A DNA stretch of 64,000 nt from Pseudomonas saliphila. GTDB taxonomy: Bacteria > Pseudomonadota > Gammaproteobacteria > Pseudomonadales > Pseudomonadaceae. Each line of letters begins with the position of its first letter. Position 1 is the stretch's first letter. The notes beneath the pieces were generated by a model. That model saw only the letters and a program-made list of their open reading frames with translations, had not been told where the DNA came from and ran no database searches. The position numbers were made by a program, and so were the translations under genes. Location: the NCBI RefSeq assembly GCF_008638345.1, contig NZ_VTVA01000002.1:347063-411062 (forward strand). Direction: 5' to 3'. Below, in pieces: positions 21,018 through 31,195 of this stretch.

Positions 21018-21950
21018 TTACTGGCCCAGCTTGAGCCGGACAACACCTGCTGGCCGGTAGGCCGCGGTATCCAGCTTGCTGCCTTGGTATTCGATGGCGG
21101 AGACGGCTTCGATGGCCCCGATGACGACCTCTATCGGACCATCATGGTCAATATTCAGCGACTGCTCCGCCTGCATGAGTTGGGTATGTAAAGCCTTGCC
21201 TTCTGCGCTACTGACCTGGACCCAGCACGAATTGTTAAATCGCATATGTAATCCGTTGGCTACCGTGCCTGACGATTCGGGTTCGGCCGTCGCCTCTGCC
21301 GCGGGCTCAGCCTCAGCTGCCTCAGCCACCGGCTGAACCTCACTGGTTTCAGCCTCGATCGCGGATACCTGCAACAACGCCGGGATGGCAGGCTCGCTTG
21401 ACGACACATCCTGACCTGCGGCGTGCCGCAGACCGGGCAAAGCGATGGGCGATGGCAGAGAGTCAATCAGCACTTCTTCAAACTGGCGCTCGTCCAGCTG
21501 CGATACCTCGACAGCCGCCTCGCGGTTCTCGTACCACCATAGAAACACCGCCCCGGCGACCAGCAGCAAAATGATCAACGCCCCACGACGCAGCCACATC
21601 CGGTTGCTGCGTCCTGCGGTGTAGCGATCGGTCTTGTCGATGCCGTGCACGGCATGCTCGCGTTCCTGAATCCCCATATGCCGGTCGTACTCCAGTACCA
21701 GCGGATCGGCATCCAGATTCATTAGCCGAGCGTAGGCACGTATGTAGCCGCGCCCAAAGGTTTCGCCAGGCAAGCGTTCGAACTGTCCCGATTCGATGTA
21801 TTCCAGAATCTTTGGGGCCAGCCTCAGGCTGGTAGCGACCTCCACTTCACTCAATCCGTGACGCAACCGCGCATCACGCAATACTGCCCCGGCATTCAGG
21901 GCTCCCTGCGAATACTGGCTACCAGTGGTGTCAAGCTCGCGGGAATTCAT
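21018..21950 (-). CDS. rodZ: Cytoskeletal protein RodZ
   Basis: 310 residues. N-terminal helix-turn-helix domain (about 22-90, L-R-D-A-R-L-R-H-G-L-S-E-V-E-V-A), one membrane helix (about 124-142), a Glu/Ala/Pro-rich periplasmic linker, and a C-terminal DUF4115 beta domain. RodZ binds MreB and helps set rod shape. ATG overlaps the pilW stop by one base, so the two are translationally linked. Confidence 0.93.
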   Translation of the reverse strand: MNSRELDTTGSQYSQGALNAGAVLRDARLRHGLSEVEVATSLRLAPKILEYIESGQFERLPGETFGRGYIRAYARLMNLDADPLVLEYDRHMGIQEREHAVHGIDKTDRYTAGRSNRMWLRRGALIILLLVAGAVFLWWYENREAAVEVSQLDERQFEEVLIDSLPSPIALPGLRHAAGQDVSSSEPAIPALLQVSAIEAETSEVQPVAEAAEAEPAAEATAEPESSGTVANGLHMRFNNSCWVQVSSAEGKALHTQLMQAEQSLNIDHDGPIEVVIGAIEAVSAIEYQGSKLDTAAYRPAGVVRLKLGQ

Positions 21951-22705
21951 CAGGATTCAGACTCCTTGAGCGCTCTGGCCTCTGCGCTTGAGGGATACAG
22001 GCGACGCAACTGCAGCGCATAGCTGGCTGCGCGATTATGATCTTCAAACCGCCGTGCCAGCTGCACACCTAGCCAAAGGCTAGCGGCATTCTGACCAGAC
22101 AGTTGCTCGAATCGTCGGTAATAGTCCCAGGCCGGAACGTAATTCTGCTTCTGAAATTCCAACCGGGCCAACTCCAGCATCGATCGCGGATGACGACTGT
22201 TAAGCCGCAATGCCCGTTCGAAACTGACCTTCGCCTGCTCGGTATTACCCATCATTCGGTGCGTCAGCCCAAGATTCTCGAACACTCGAGAGCGCTCACT
22301 GTATAGGGTATCAGTGGAGGCTTTTTCGAAATGCTCAAGGGCCTCGTCAAAACGCTCCTGACTCAGGAGAAAAGCCCCGTAATTATTCAGTATGCGCGGA
22401 TCGTCACCCTCGACACGCAACGCCGAGCGGAAATGCTTCTCCGCCGAAGGGTATTCACCCTCCTGCTGGTACACCAGTGCCAGCGCCGTATGCGCCGAAG
22501 CCGAACTCGGATCCAGCTTCAAGGCTTCACTCAAGGGCGCCTTGGCCCTGTCGGTCTCGCCCTGCTGCATGTAACCCAGGCCGAGCTGAATATAGGCGTC
22601 ACGCGCCGCTTGCGGATCGGCCGGCTTGCGACCCTGATCCCCAGTGGTCACACAACCCGTCAATGCCAGACTCAATATCCATATTGCGACTACAGGCTTA
22701 AACAT
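21950..22705 (-). CDS. pilW: Type IV pilus biogenesis/stability lipoprotein PilW (PilF)
   Basis: 251 residues. Lipobox L-T-G-C (Cys about residue 18) then six or so TPR repeats (G-Y-M-Q-Q-G-E-T-D-R-A, N-N-Y-G-A-F-L-L-S-Q and so on). PilW/PilF is the outer-membrane pilotin that lets the PilQ secretin assemble. In P. aeruginosa it holds this same position between rlmN and rodZ. No other pilus gene is in the window. Confidence 0.93.
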   Translation of the reverse strand: MFKPVVAIWILSLALTGCVTTGDQGRKPADPQAARDAYIQLGLGYMQQGETDRAKAPLSEALKLDPSSASAHTALALVYQQEGEYPSAEKHFRSALRVEGDDPRILNNYGAFLLSQERFDEALEHFEKASTDTLYSERSRVFENLGLTHRMMGNTEQAKVSFERALRLNSRHPRSMLELARLEFQKQNYVPAWDYYRRFEQLSGQNAASLWLGVQLARRFEDHNRAASYALQLRRLYPSSAEARALKESES

Positions 22706-22732
22706 AATATTACCTTGCCGCGATTAGCGGTA

Positions 22733-23890
22733 TTAACGTCCTACGGCTGGTTGTTGCGGCTCTGGCTGCGTCTGCTCGTCAGCGGCAAGCTGGCGAACCG
22801 CAATATAACGGGCACTGCGTCGCGTCTTGTCAGCCACCTGGCCGACCAACTGGCCGCAGGCTGCATCGATATCCTCGCCCCGAGTGATACGCACTGTCAC
22901 GTTATAACCCGCTTTGTACAGTATGTCCTGAAACCGGCGAATCACATTGTTGCTGGGACGCTCGTAGCCCGAGTGCGGGAACGGATTAAAGGGGATCAGG
23001 TTGATCTTGCACGGGGTATCGCGCAGCAGCTCGATCATCTGTTCGGCGTGCTCAGGCTGGTCGTTCACATCCTTGAGCAGGGTGTATTCGATGGTCAACA
23101 CCCGCTTCTCGCCGAGCCGGTTCATATAGTTATTGCATGATTCCAGCAGCATCTTCAGCGGGTACTTCTTGTTCAGCGGCACCAGCTGACTACGCAATTC
23201 ATCGTTGGGCGCATGCAGCGACAACGCCAGTGCGACATCGGTAACCGTCGCCAGCTTATCGATCATGGGCACGACGCCTGAGGTAGACAGCGTCACCTTG
23301 CGCTTGGAGATGCCGTAACCCATGTCATCCATCATCAGGGTCATCGCGTCCACCACGTTGTCGAAGTTGAGCAGAGGCTCACCCATGCCCATCATCACTA
23401 CGTTGGTGATCGCCCGGTCCGCGGTGGCCGGCACGCTACCGAAGGACTTGTTGGCGACCCACACCTGGCCAATGATTTCGGCCACGGTCAGGTCGCTGTT
23501 GAAACCCTGCTTGCCTGTCGAGCAGAAGCTGCAGTCCAGTGCACAGCCAGCCTGGGATGACACACACAGGGTGCCGCGCCCGTTCTGCGGGATGTAGACG
23601 GTCTCAACACAACTACCGGACGCCACGCGCACAACCCACTTGCGCGTGCCGTCCTTGGAAATATCTTCGCTGACCACTTCCGGGCCGCGAATCTCGGCAA
23701 TGGCCTTGAGCTTTTCGCGCAGGGCCTTGCCGACATTGGTCATTTCATCAAAGCTGTCCACACCGCAGTGATGGATCCACTTCATGATCTGACCGGCACG
23801 AAAACGCTTTTCCCCGAGCTGTTCGAAGAAGGCTTCCATTTTCGGCTGGGTCAGACCCAGCAGATTGATTTTGCCGTTTGCATCAGTCAT
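22733..23890 (-). CDS. rlmN: 23S rRNA/tRNA adenine-C2 methyltransferase
   Basis: 385 residues from ATG 23890 ([13 protein letters not shown]); the upstream start at 23944 overlaps ndk and is rejected. Radical SAM motif C-x3-C-x2-C at C116, C120 and C123 (CALDCSFC), with the methyl-accepting cysteine expected near residue 355 (DIDAACGQL). Methylates A2503 of 23S rRNA and A37 of some tRNAs. A [4Fe-4S] enzyme. Confidence 0.97.
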   Translation of the reverse strand: MTDANGKINLLGLTQPKMEAFFEQLGEKRFRAGQIMKWIHHCGVDSFDEMTNVGKALREKLKAIAEIRGPEVVSEDISKDGTRKWVVRVASGSCVETVYIPQNGRGTLCVSSQAGCALDCSFCSTGKQGFNSDLTVAEIIGQVWVANKSFGSVPATADRAITNVVMMGMGEPLLNFDNVVDAMTLMMDDMGYGISKRKVTLSTSGVVPMIDKLATVTDVALALSLHAPNDELRSQLVPLNKKYPLKMLLESCNNYMNRLGEKRVLTIEYTLLKDVNDQPEHAEQMIELLRDTPCKINLIPFNPFPHSGYERPSNNVIRRFQDILYKAGYNVTVRITRGEDIDAACGQLVGQVADKTRRSARYIAVRQLAADEQTQPEPQQPAVGR

Positions 23891-23925
23891 GGCGTTCACA
23901 TCACTTTGGTATGGAGAATTGCTGA

Positions 23926-24357
23926 TCAGCGAGTGCGCGAGCACAACTCGGTTTCAGCAAAGAAATAGCCGATTTCACGCGCCGCGGAGGTAGTGGAATC
24001 AGACCCGTGTACTGCGTTGGCATCAATGGATTCAGCGAAGTCAGCACGGATAGTGCCGGCATCAGCTTCCTTCGGATTGGTGGCGCCCATCAGCTCACGA
24101 TTCTTGAGTACTGCGCCTTCGCCTTCCAGAACCTGAACAACGACAGGGCCGGAGGTCATGAAGCCGACCAGATCCTTGAAGAAAGGACGCTCTTTATGTT
24201 CAGCGTAGAAGCCTTCGGCATCGGCCTGGGACAGCTGTACCATTTTGGCAGCGATAACGCTCAGGTTCGCCTGCTCGAAGCGGCTAATGATCTGACCAAT
24301 AACATTCTTGGCAACGGCATCGGGCTTGATAATGGACAGGGTGCGTTCAACGGCCAT
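23926..24357 (-). CDS. ndk: Nucleoside diphosphate kinase
   Basis: 143 residues. Active-site histidine H117 in N-A-V-H-G-S-D-S and the K-P-D-A motif at 11-14. Balances NTP and dNTP pools. It has its own promoter and a clear ribosome site (GGAGAG, seven bases upstream). In P. aeruginosa the gene directly follows the isc operon; here it follows the lone iscS. Confidence 0.98.
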   Translation of the reverse strand: MAVERTLSIIKPDAVAKNVIGQIISRFEQANLSVIAAKMVQLSQADAEGFYAEHKERPFFKDLVGFMTSGPVVVQVLEGEGAVLKNRELMGATNPKEADAGTIRADFAESIDANAVHGSDSTTSAAREIGYFFAETELCSRTR

Positions 24358-24416
24358 GAAACTCTCCAGATAGATGGTTTAAGGATAGAGGATTACAAAG
24401 ATTTGTTAACCCGCGG

Positions 24417-24446
24417 ATTATACGCAGGTTGCACGGAAATACGTAA
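24417..24446 (-). promoter_or_regulatory. Promoter of ndk
   Basis: On the minus strand a perfect TATAAT, with TTACGT 18 bases upstream as the -35 candidate; start expected about 50 bases before the ndk ATG, within the iscS-ndk gap. Confidence 0.6.
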
Positions 24447-24487
24447 CAGCAGCGGCGGCAGACTTATCGGGAAACAAATCCCCGAAC

Positions 24488-25642
24488 CTAGCCCGCCTGA
24501 CGCAGACGCCCGACCACGTCACACAGCACCTCGGCTGCGCGCCGGGCTTCCTGTTCGGTGGTGAAACGCCCCAGCGACAATCGAATGGAGCTGTGCGCCA
24601 AAGCATCCGACAGTCCGATGCCGCGCAGCACATAGGAAGGTTCCACCGTCGCTGAGGTGCAGGCGGAGCCCGTCGACAATGCCAAATCCCGCAATGACAG
24701 CAGCAGGAGCTCACCGTCGACGTCGTCGAAGGCCAGGTTCAGGTTATGCGGAATGCGCTGCTCGGCGCTGCCATTCAGATGCACACCGGACAGCCCGCTG
24801 AGCCCGCCCATTAGAACATCACGCAATGTACTGATATGCCGGTGCTCGGCGTCAAGCACCGCACCGGCGATCGCGAAGGCCTCTCCCATCCCCACAATCT
24901 GGTGGGTCGGCAAGGTGCCAGAACGCATGCCGCGCTCATGACCACCACCATGAACGATCGCCTGGGGGCGTACATCCAGCGTGCGGCGCACATACAATGC
25001 ACCCACGCCTTTGGGGCCGTAACTCTTGTGGGCACTGAAGGACATCAGATCGACGGGCAGCGCCTTGAGATTGATCGGCAGCTTGCCAGTGGACTGCGCT
25101 GCATCAACGTGGAACAGCACGCCGCGCTCGCGCGCTACGGCGCCCAGCGTCGCAATATCATTGATGGTGCCGATCTCATTATTCACGTGCATCAGCGTGA
25201 CCAGCACTGTGTCGCTGCGGATCGCTTCCTGCAGCGTCTCGACCGAGATGATCCCGTCGGCGCCGGGCTCCAGATAACTGACGTCGAAGCCTTCGCGCTC
25301 CAGCTGCTTGCAGCTGTCGAGGACTGCCTTGTGTTCGATGCGCGAGGTGACAATGTGCCCGCCTCGGTCGCGCAATGCGCGGGCGAGGCCCTTGATGGCC
25401 AGGTTATTGGATTCAGTCGCACCGGAGGTCCAGACGATCTCGCGGGGGTCGGCGCCGACCAGATCGGCTACCTGGCGACGCCCGAGCTCGACCGCTTCCT
25501 CGGCCTGCCAGCCATAGATATGCGAGCGCGACGCCGGGTTGGCAAAATTGCCATCCATGGTCAGACACCCCATCATCTTTTCCGCCACGCGCGGGTCAAC
25601 CGGGGTAGTCGCTGCATAGTCGAGATAAATAGGTAGCTTCAT
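24488..25642 (-). CDS. iscS: IscS-type cysteine desulfurase lacking the C-terminal tail
   Basis: 384 residues from ATG 25642; a longer reading into cysE is rejected. PLP lysine K206 in [11 protein letters not shown] and catalytic C328 in S-T-G-S-A-C-T-S align with E. coli IscS numbering with no gaps. The protein stops at R-L-R-Q-A-G, about 20 residues before the end of E. coli IscS (404); the missing tail is a region linked to IscU binding. The gene starts 8 bases after cysE, where iscR normally lies, and iscU, iscA, hscB, hscA, fdx and iscX are absent. It may serve tRNA thiolation and other sulfur transfer while clusters are built by another system. Confidence 0.9.
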   Translation of the reverse strand: MKLPIYLDYAATTPVDPRVAEKMMGCLTMDGNFANPASRSHIYGWQAEEAVELGRRQVADLVGADPREIVWTSGATESNNLAIKGLARALRDRGGHIVTSRIEHKAVLDSCKQLEREGFDVSYLEPGADGIISVETLQEAIRSDTVLVTLMHVNNEIGTINDIATLGAVARERGVLFHVDAAQSTGKLPINLKALPVDLMSFSAHKSYGPKGVGALYVRRTLDVRPQAIVHGGGHERGMRSGTLPTHQIVGMGEAFAIAGAVLDAEHRHISTLRDVLMGGLSGLSGVHLNGSAEQRIPHNLNLAFDDVDGELLLLSLRDLALSTGSACTSATVEPSYVLRGIGLSDALAHSSIRLSLGRFTTEQEARRAAEVLCDVVGRLRQAG

Positions 25643-25649
25643 GGAGACC

Positions 25650-26477
25650 TCAGCGCTGCGCCTGTTGCGGAGCCGGCTCGGCTGCAACGGCTTCATCCTC
25701 GGTGGAGGCTTCCTCCTTGAGCGCCTCGAAATCCTCGTCATTGAGCGTCGGCAAATCCTTGGCACAGTAATCACTGCCCAATTCCTTGAGCGCTTCACAC
25801 ACCCCTTCCAGCCGACCATCGACGGCATGCATATGATCCAGCATCTGACCGATCGCCTTGGCCACAGGATCCGGCATGTCGTTGGTCACGCCGTAGGCAT
25901 CAAAGCCGAGCTTTTCCGCCATGGCTTTACGCTTGGCGCAGGTCGCATCAGCCTCGCTGAGCGGCTCCTTGAGAATGATACGCCCAGGGATACCCACAGC
26001 GGTTGCTCCGGCGGGTACCGCTTTGGTCACGACAGCATTGGAGCCGATCTTGGCGCCCGCCCCCACAATGAAGGGGCCGAGGACCTTGGCACCTGCGCCC
26101 ACCACAACACCGTCTTCCAGGGTCGGGTGCCGCTTGCCCTTGTTCCAGCTGGTGCCGCCCAGCGTGACGCCCTGATAAAGGGTGACGTCGTCGCCGATTT
26201 CCGCCGTCTCACCGATAACCACACCCATGCCGTGATCGATGAAAAACCGTCTGCCGAGCTTCGCCCCCGGATGTATTTCGATACCCGTCGCCCAGCGTGC
26301 GAAGTTGGAGACCATGCGCGCCAATAGTTGCGCGTTTCTGACCCACAATGCGTGTGCCAGGCGGTGCAGCCAGATTGCATGCAACCCCGGATAGCAGAAC
26401 AGCACCTCGAGCGTATTACGGGCGGCTGGGTCCCGGTGAAACACGCTGGCGATGTCTTCCTTCATACGCTTGAACAT
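25650..26477 (-). CDS. cysE: Serine O-acetyltransferase
   Basis: 275 residues from ATG 26477 ([20 protein letters not shown]), chosen because relatives begin there and because it removes an overlap with trmJ. Left-handed beta-helix acetyltransferase with H-P-G-A-K-L-G and [10 protein letters not shown] hexapeptide repeats. Makes O-acetylserine for cysteine synthesis. The C-terminus carries a long acidic, Ala/Gln-rich extension (about the last 70 residues) that is longer than in many relatives; its role is unknown. The link to iscS, which consumes cysteine, is natural. Confidence 0.95.
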   Translation of the reverse strand: MFKRMKEDIASVFHRDPAARNTLEVLFCYPGLHAIWLHRLAHALWVRNAQLLARMVSNFARWATGIEIHPGAKLGRRFFIDHGMGVVIGETAEIGDDVTLYQGVTLGGTSWNKGKRHPTLEDGVVVGAGAKVLGPFIVGAGAKIGSNAVVTKAVPAGATAVGIPGRIILKEPLSEADATCAKRKAMAEKLGFDAYGVTNDMPDPVAKAIGQMLDHMHAVDGRLEGVCEALKELGSDYCAKDLPTLNDEDFEALKEEASTEDEAVAAEPAPQQAQR

Positions 26478-26481
26478 TGGC

Positions 26482-27261
26482 TTAACGTCTCCGCTCACCG
26501 GACGCCTGTACGCCGATGGCTTTCTGGGTTTCAGTCAGGATACCGCGCAATATATTCATTTCCACCTGGTTTATTTGCACTCGGCCGTACAAGCGGCGCA
26601 GGCGCGGCATCAATTGACGGGGCTTCTCCGGATCGAGAAACCCGATTTCAACCAATACCTGCTCCAGGTGCGTGAAATAGCGCTCCAGTTCTTCAGCGGT
26701 AGCCGGAATCTCGTTCTGGCGGTTGGTGGTTTCCAGTTTGTGCATTTTAGTCGGCTGGCCCTGTCGCTGCAGGTAAGCCATGCGCAGCTCATAGGCCACC
26801 ACCTGCACTGCCGCGCCCAGATTCAACGAGCTGAACTCAGGATTCGACGGGATGTGCACATGAAACTGGCAGCGCTGCAACTCCTCACTGGTCAGCCCCG
26901 AGTCCTCGCGACCGAACACCAGCGCAATCTCGGCGCTGTCCAGCTCATCCAACTGATCAAGCACCTTGCTCGCTGCCTCGCGGGGATCAACCACCGGCCA
27001 GGGAATGCGCCGGTCACGGGCGCTAGTGCCCAGCACCAGGGTACAGTCGGCGATAGCCTCTTCCAACGTAGCGACAATGCGCGCGCCGGTGAGCACGTCA
27101 TCAGCGCCGGAAGCTCTGGCCTGTGCGTTCGGATCCGGATAACGCTGCGGGTCGACCAATACCAGCCGAGTCAGCCCCATGTTCTTCATGGCCCGCGCCG
27201 CACCACCGATATTGCCGGGATGGCTGGTATTGACCAAGACCACGCGAACTCTGTCGAACAC
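26482..27261 (-). CDS. trmJ: tRNA (cytidine/uridine-2'-O-)-methyltransferase TrmJ
   Basis: 259 residues from GTG 27261 ([20 protein letters not shown]), which has GGGAG six bases upstream; a longer ATG start at 27303 gives extra residues not seen in the family. SPOUT methyltransferase with [13 protein letters not shown] near the N-terminus and the knot motifs near residues 80-140 ([10 protein letters not shown]). Methylates position 32 of several tRNAs. First gene of the leftward cysE-iscS run and divergent from suhB. Confidence 0.92.
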   Translation of the reverse strand: MFDRVRVVLVNTSHPGNIGGAARAMKNMGLTRLVLVDPQRYPDPNAQARASGADDVLTGARIVATLEEAIADCTLVLGTSARDRRIPWPVVDPREAASKVLDQLDELDSAEIALVFGREDSGLTSEELQRCQFHVHIPSNPEFSSLNLGAAVQVVAYELRMAYLQRQGQPTKMHKLETTNRQNEIPATAEELERYFTHLEQVLVEIGFLDPEKPRQLMPRLRRLYGRVQINQVEMNILRGILTETQKAIGVQASGERRR

Positions 27262-27393
27262 TGGACACTCCCGGAATGCACTGATGAAAAATGAGGCGTG
27301 CATGGTACAAAAGCCTGAACGCCATGACTACGCCGTTCATTCGCACCAAGACGATTGCGTTTGTCGCGACGGCGACTAAACGCCAACAAATCT

Positions 27394-27402
27394 GCTACAA
27401 TT
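27394..27402 (+). promoter_or_regulatory. Extended -10 promoter of suhB
   Basis: TGCTACAAT: a TG dinucleotide one base before TACAAT, with no good -35 upstream, as in extended -10 promoters. Start would be about 30 bases before the suhB ATG. Confidence 0.5.
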
Positions 27403-27438
27403 CGCCGCTTTTCCAGCTCCTTCTACAGAGATACCCGT

Positions 27439-28254
27439 ATGCAGCCCATGTTGAACATCGCTCTGCGCGCCGCGCGCAGCGCTGGAGAACAGATTTACCG
27501 CTCCATAGAACGTCTTGATGTTCTGACCGTCAACGAAAAAGAGGCGCATGACTACGTCACTGAAGTCGATCGAGCTGCGGAACAGACCATCATCTATCAC
27601 CTGCGTAAAGCCTTCCCTGATCACGGCATTCATGCCGAAGAGTCCGGCTTTCAGCCTGGCAGTGGTGACGGCGCCGACGTGGTCTGGATTATCGACCCGC
27701 TGGACGGCACCACCAACTTCGTACGCGGCGTGCCGCATTTTGCAGTGAGCATTGCCTGCCGAATCAAGGGCCGCATCGAACACGCTGTGGTGCTTGATCC
27801 GGTGCGTCAGGAAGAATTCACCGCCAGCCGTGGCCGCGGTGCGGCACTGAATGGCAAACGCCTGCGCGTCAGCCCACGTAAGAGCCTCGAAGGCGCCCTG
27901 CTTGGCACCGGCTTCCCGTTCAGGGAAAATCAGCTCGACGCACTGGATAATTACCTGGGCATGTTCCGCAGCCTGGTCGGTCAGACCGCCGGCATCCGCC
28001 GCGCAGGCGCTGCCAGCCTGGATCTGGCCTATGTGGCCGCTGGGCGCTACGATGCTTTCTGGGAGTTCGGCCTGGCCGAGTGGGACATGGCCGCGGGCAG
28101 CCTGTTGATTCAGGAAGCCGGCGGACTGGTCAGCGACTTCACCGGCAATCACCAGTTCCTCGAGAAAGGACACATTGTCGCCGGCAACCCCAAGTGCTTC
28201 AAAGCGGTGCTCACCGCCATTCAGCCGCACCTGACGCCTGCAATGAAACGCTGA
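27439..28254 (+). CDS. suhB: Inositol-1-monophosphatase family protein SuhB
   Basis: 271 residues from ATG 27439, the usual length. Metal-binding E67 (HAEESG) and D86-x-x-D89 in WIIDPLDGTTNF, plus a C-terminal W-D-M-A-A-G. Acts as inositol monophosphatase in vitro; in E. coli SuhB also joins the rRNA antitermination complex. Stands alone between divergent trmJ and a bidirectional terminator. Confidence 0.96.
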   Translation: MQPMLNIALRAARSAGEQIYRSIERLDVLTVNEKEAHDYVTEVDRAAEQTIIYHLRKAFPDHGIHAEESGFQPGSGDGADVVWIIDPLDGTTNFVRGVPHFAVSIACRIKGRIEHAVVLDPVRQEEFTASRGRGAALNGKRLRVSPRKSLEGALLGTGFPFRENQLDALDNYLGMFRSLVGQTAGIRRAGAASLDLAYVAAGRYDAFWEFGLAEWDMAAGSLLIQEAGGLVSDFTGNHQFLEKGHIVAGNPKCFKAVLTAIQPHLTPAMKR

Positions 28255-28282
28255 TTCTGTTCAGACAGCGGTAACGCAGAAC

Positions 28283-28316
28283 AAAAAACCCGGCTCTTCG
28301 CAGAGCCGGGTTTTTT
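28283..28316. terminator. Bidirectional terminator between suhB and secF
   Basis: Stem CCCGGCTCT / AGAGCCGGG with TCGC tetraloop, flanked by six A and six T that extend the pairing. Serves both convergent transcripts. Confidence 0.95.
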
Positions 28317-28336
28317 ATTGTCGTACTGAAAACAGC

Positions 28337-29254
28337 TTAAGGACGATCGTCCACCGCTGCCTCTTCGAGCTGCGGCGGAATCAGATCCTCTCGGGTCAGA
28401 TTCATCGTCATCAGCAGGCCGTTGGAGACGTAGATAGACGAATAGGTACCTATGCCGACCCCGATTATCAACGCCAGGGCGAAGCCCTGAATATTCTCAC
28501 CACCAAAGAAGTACAGCGCGAACAGCACCAGCAAGGTCGATGCCGAGGTAGCCAAGGTACGCGCCAGCGTCTGGGTGGTGGAGATATTGATAACCTCCTC
28601 CAGTTCGGTCTTGCGCATCAAACGCAGGTTCTCGCGAACCCGGTCAAAGACTACGATGGTATCGTTCAACGAATAGCCGATCACCGCAAGCAGTGCCGCA
28701 AGAACCGTCAGGTCAAAGGACAAGCCGAGCAATGAAAACACACCGAGCGTGAAGATGACGTCGTGCACAAGTGCCACAATCGAGGCGACCGCAAACTTCA
28801 TCTGAAAGCGCAGGGACACATACAGCAGGATGCCGCCCATCGCCAGCAACATGCCCAGCCCACCCTTGTCGCGCAACTCTTCGCCTACCTGCGGGCCGAT
28901 GAACTCAACGCGCTTGACCGTGACTTCGCCGCCCTCTTCAGCCTGAATCAGACGCGCAAGCTCTGCACCCAGATCAGGGTTTTCGCTCGGCAGTCGGATC
29001 AGCACATCGCTGGAGGAGCCGAAGTTCTGCACCACGGCATTGTCCCAGCCGGCTTCTGCGAGCATCCCCCGGATGGACTCAAGATCTGCCGGCTCGGCGT
29101 AATTAAGCTCAATCAGCGCACCGCCAGTGAAGTCCAGGCCCAGGTTCAGCTGCTTGATCGCCAGACTGGCGATGGAGCCGATCATCAGGACAACCGCCAC
29201 GGCAAAGAAGAACTTGCGCAGGCTCATGAAATTGATGGTGCTTTTAGTCAGCAT
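28337..29254 (-). CDS. secF: Protein translocase subunit SecF
   Basis: 305 residues. Six membrane helices with a periplasmic loop after the first (F-T-G-G-A-L-I-E-L motif) and the SecF/SecD signature near the fourth helix (A-V-I-G-Y-S-L-N-D-T-I-V-V-F-D-R-V-R-E-N). Works with SecD to pull exported proteins across the inner membrane using proton motive force. Nine bases after secD; last gene of the queA-tgt-yajC-secD-secF run. Confidence 0.97.
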   Translation of the reverse strand: MLTKSTINFMSLRKFFFAVAVVLMIGSIASLAIKQLNLGLDFTGGALIELNYAEPADLESIRGMLAEAGWDNAVVQNFGSSSDVLIRLPSENPDLGAELARLIQAEEGGEVTVKRVEFIGPQVGEELRDKGGLGMLLAMGGILLYVSLRFQMKFAVASIVALVHDVIFTLGVFSLLGLSFDLTVLAALLAVIGYSLNDTIVVFDRVRENLRLMRKTELEEVINISTTQTLARTLATSASTLLVLFALYFFGGENIQGFALALIIGVGIGTYSSIYVSNGLLMTMNLTREDLIPPQLEEAAVDDRP

Positions 29255-29263
29255 GATGAGCCC

Positions 29264-31132
29264 TCATAGCCAAAGCTTCTTGATGTCACGTCCACCGATG
29301 GACAAGTTGATCATGGCGCGAGTCACCATGATGGCGCTGAACATCGAGGTCAGGATCCCGAGCGACAACGTTACGGCGAAGCCCTTGATCGGGCCGGTGC
29401 CCATGGCGAACAGAATCACACCCACCAGCAAGGTAGTCAGGTTGCCGTCGACAATCGCCGAGAATGCCTTGTCATAGCCTTCGTGCAAGGCGCGCTGCGG
29501 AGACATTCCCGCTGCGATCTCCTCCTTGATACGGGAGAATATGAGCACGTTGGCATCGACCGCCATACCCAGCGTCAGCACGATACCGGCAATACCAGGC
29601 AGCGTCAGCGTAGCGCCTAACATGGACATCAGTGCCAGCAACAGCACGAGATTGATGGTCAGCGCGATGCCGGCCACAAAACCGAATGCCTTGTAGAGCA
29701 CCAGCATGAAAATCAGCACCAGGAAGAAACCCACCTGTGTGGCCGAAATACCCTTGGCGATGTTCTCCGCACCCAGGCTCGGACCGATGGTCCGTTCTTC
29801 AACGAAATGCATCGGTGCCGCCAGCCCACCAGCGCGCAGCAGCAGCGCCAGCTCGGAGGCTTCAGCCGGCGAATCCAGACCGGTAATACGGAACTGATTA
29901 CCCAGTGTGCTTTGGATGGTGGCCAGACTGATGATGGATTTCTCTTCCACGAACGCCGGGACCTCGACGGTCTGCATTTCCCCGTCGACTTCCTGCTGCA
30001 CCTGGCGGCTGATCTGACGCTGCTCGATAAAGAGCACCGCCATGCCACGACCGATGTTATTGCGCGTAGCGCGGGTCATCAGCTCGCCACCGTGACCATC
30101 CAGACGGATGTTGACCTGCGGCCGGCCGTTCTCGTCAAAATTCGACTGCGCGTCAGTCACCTGATCGCCGGTAAGAATGATGCTGCGTTCGATGTCAGCC
30201 GGCGGACGACCCTCTTGGCGAAAATCGAAACTTTCCACGGTAGCGCGGGGTGCATTCGGCTCGGCCGCCAGACGAAACTCGAGGTTTGCCGTCTTGCCGA
30301 GAATACGCTTGGCCTCGGCCGTGTCCTGCACGCCCGGCAACTCGACCACGATGCGGTTAGCGCCCTGGCGCTGAACCAGCGGCTCGGCCACACCCAGCTC
30401 ATTGACCCGATTGCGTACAGTAGTCAGGTTCTGGCTGACCGCGTAGTCGCGAATTTCCGACAGCTCCGCATCAGTCAGCGTCATTTGCAGCACCTGCAAG
30501 TCCTGACGGGTGCTGGTGGTGATCTGGAACTGGGTAAATTGTCCCGAAACGAACCGGCGAGCCTCATCGAGCTCATCGGCATCATTGAAACCGAACTGCA
30601 GCATGTTGCCCTGAGTCGGCAAGCTGCGATAACGGATGCGCTCGCCACGCAACAGGCTGCGCACTTCGCTCTCGTAGACATTCAGGCGATTCTCGATCGC
30701 CTTTTCCATGTCGACTTCCAGCAGGAAGTGCACGCCGCCGGACAAATCCAGACCGAGCGTCATGGGACCTGCACCGATATTAATCAGCCAGTCGGGAGTG
30801 GTCGGCGCCAGATTCTGCGCCACGACATAGTCAGTGCCGAGGCTGCGCTTAACCACATCCTGTGCCGGAAGCTGTTGTCCGCGGTTAACCAGACGAACCA
30901 GGCCGGAGCTGCCGTTATCTGCAACCTCGACGCCCTTGGTCGCGATACCGGCCTGCTCCAGCGCCGATTCGATGCGCGACAGGTCGTTGTCGTTGATTGT
31001 CTGAGTGGAGCTTGCGCCGGAGATCTGTATGGCTGGATCGTCCGGATAGAGATTCGGCAGGGCGTAGATCGCCCCGAGCCCGATGACCACCAGGATCAGC
31101 AGGTATTTCCAGAGAGGGTAACGATTGAGCAT
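29264..31132 (-). CDS. secD: Protein translocase subunit SecD
   Basis: 622 residues, usual for Pseudomonas. N-terminal helix, large periplasmic P1 domain with D-L-x-G-G-V-H-F motif near residue 120, then five C-terminal helices including G-M-A-V-D-A-N-V-L-I-F-S-R-I-K-E-E. Partner of SecF and YajC in the Sec translocon. A 63-base gap to yajC carries no terminator. Confidence 0.98.
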   Translation of the reverse strand: MLNRYPLWKYLLILVVIGLGAIYALPNLYPDDPAIQISGASSTQTINDNDLSRIESALEQAGIATKGVEVADNGSSGLVRLVNRGQQLPAQDVVKRSLGTDYVVAQNLAPTTPDWLINIGAGPMTLGLDLSGGVHFLLEVDMEKAIENRLNVYESEVRSLLRGERIRYRSLPTQGNMLQFGFNDADELDEARRFVSGQFTQFQITTSTRQDLQVLQMTLTDAELSEIRDYAVSQNLTTVRNRVNELGVAEPLVQRQGANRIVVELPGVQDTAEAKRILGKTANLEFRLAAEPNAPRATVESFDFRQEGRPPADIERSIILTGDQVTDAQSNFDENGRPQVNIRLDGHGGELMTRATRNNIGRGMAVLFIEQRQISRQVQQEVDGEMQTVEVPAFVEEKSIISLATIQSTLGNQFRITGLDSPAEASELALLLRAGGLAAPMHFVEERTIGPSLGAENIAKGISATQVGFFLVLIFMLVLYKAFGFVAGIALTINLVLLLALMSMLGATLTLPGIAGIVLTLGMAVDANVLIFSRIKEEIAAGMSPQRALHEGYDKAFSAIVDGNLTTLLVGVILFAMGTGPIKGFAVTLSLGILTSMFSAIMVTRAMINLSIGGRDIKKLWL

Positions 31133-31195
31133 GTGAAGGCCCGCTAACGATCCGGGCGCCCATTGAGGCGCCCGGATACGAGGATTATTGACGAA

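Noticed and set aside
24358..24487. Remnants of iscU or other isc genes between iscS and ndk
   Set aside because: The 130 bases hold the ndk promoter; I see no frame resembling IscU, IscA or ferredoxin.
29807..31147. Long open frame antisense to secD (about 446 codons)
   Set aside because: secD is unmistakable on the other strand; GC-rich codon bias often leaves antisense frames open, and the product resembles no family I know.
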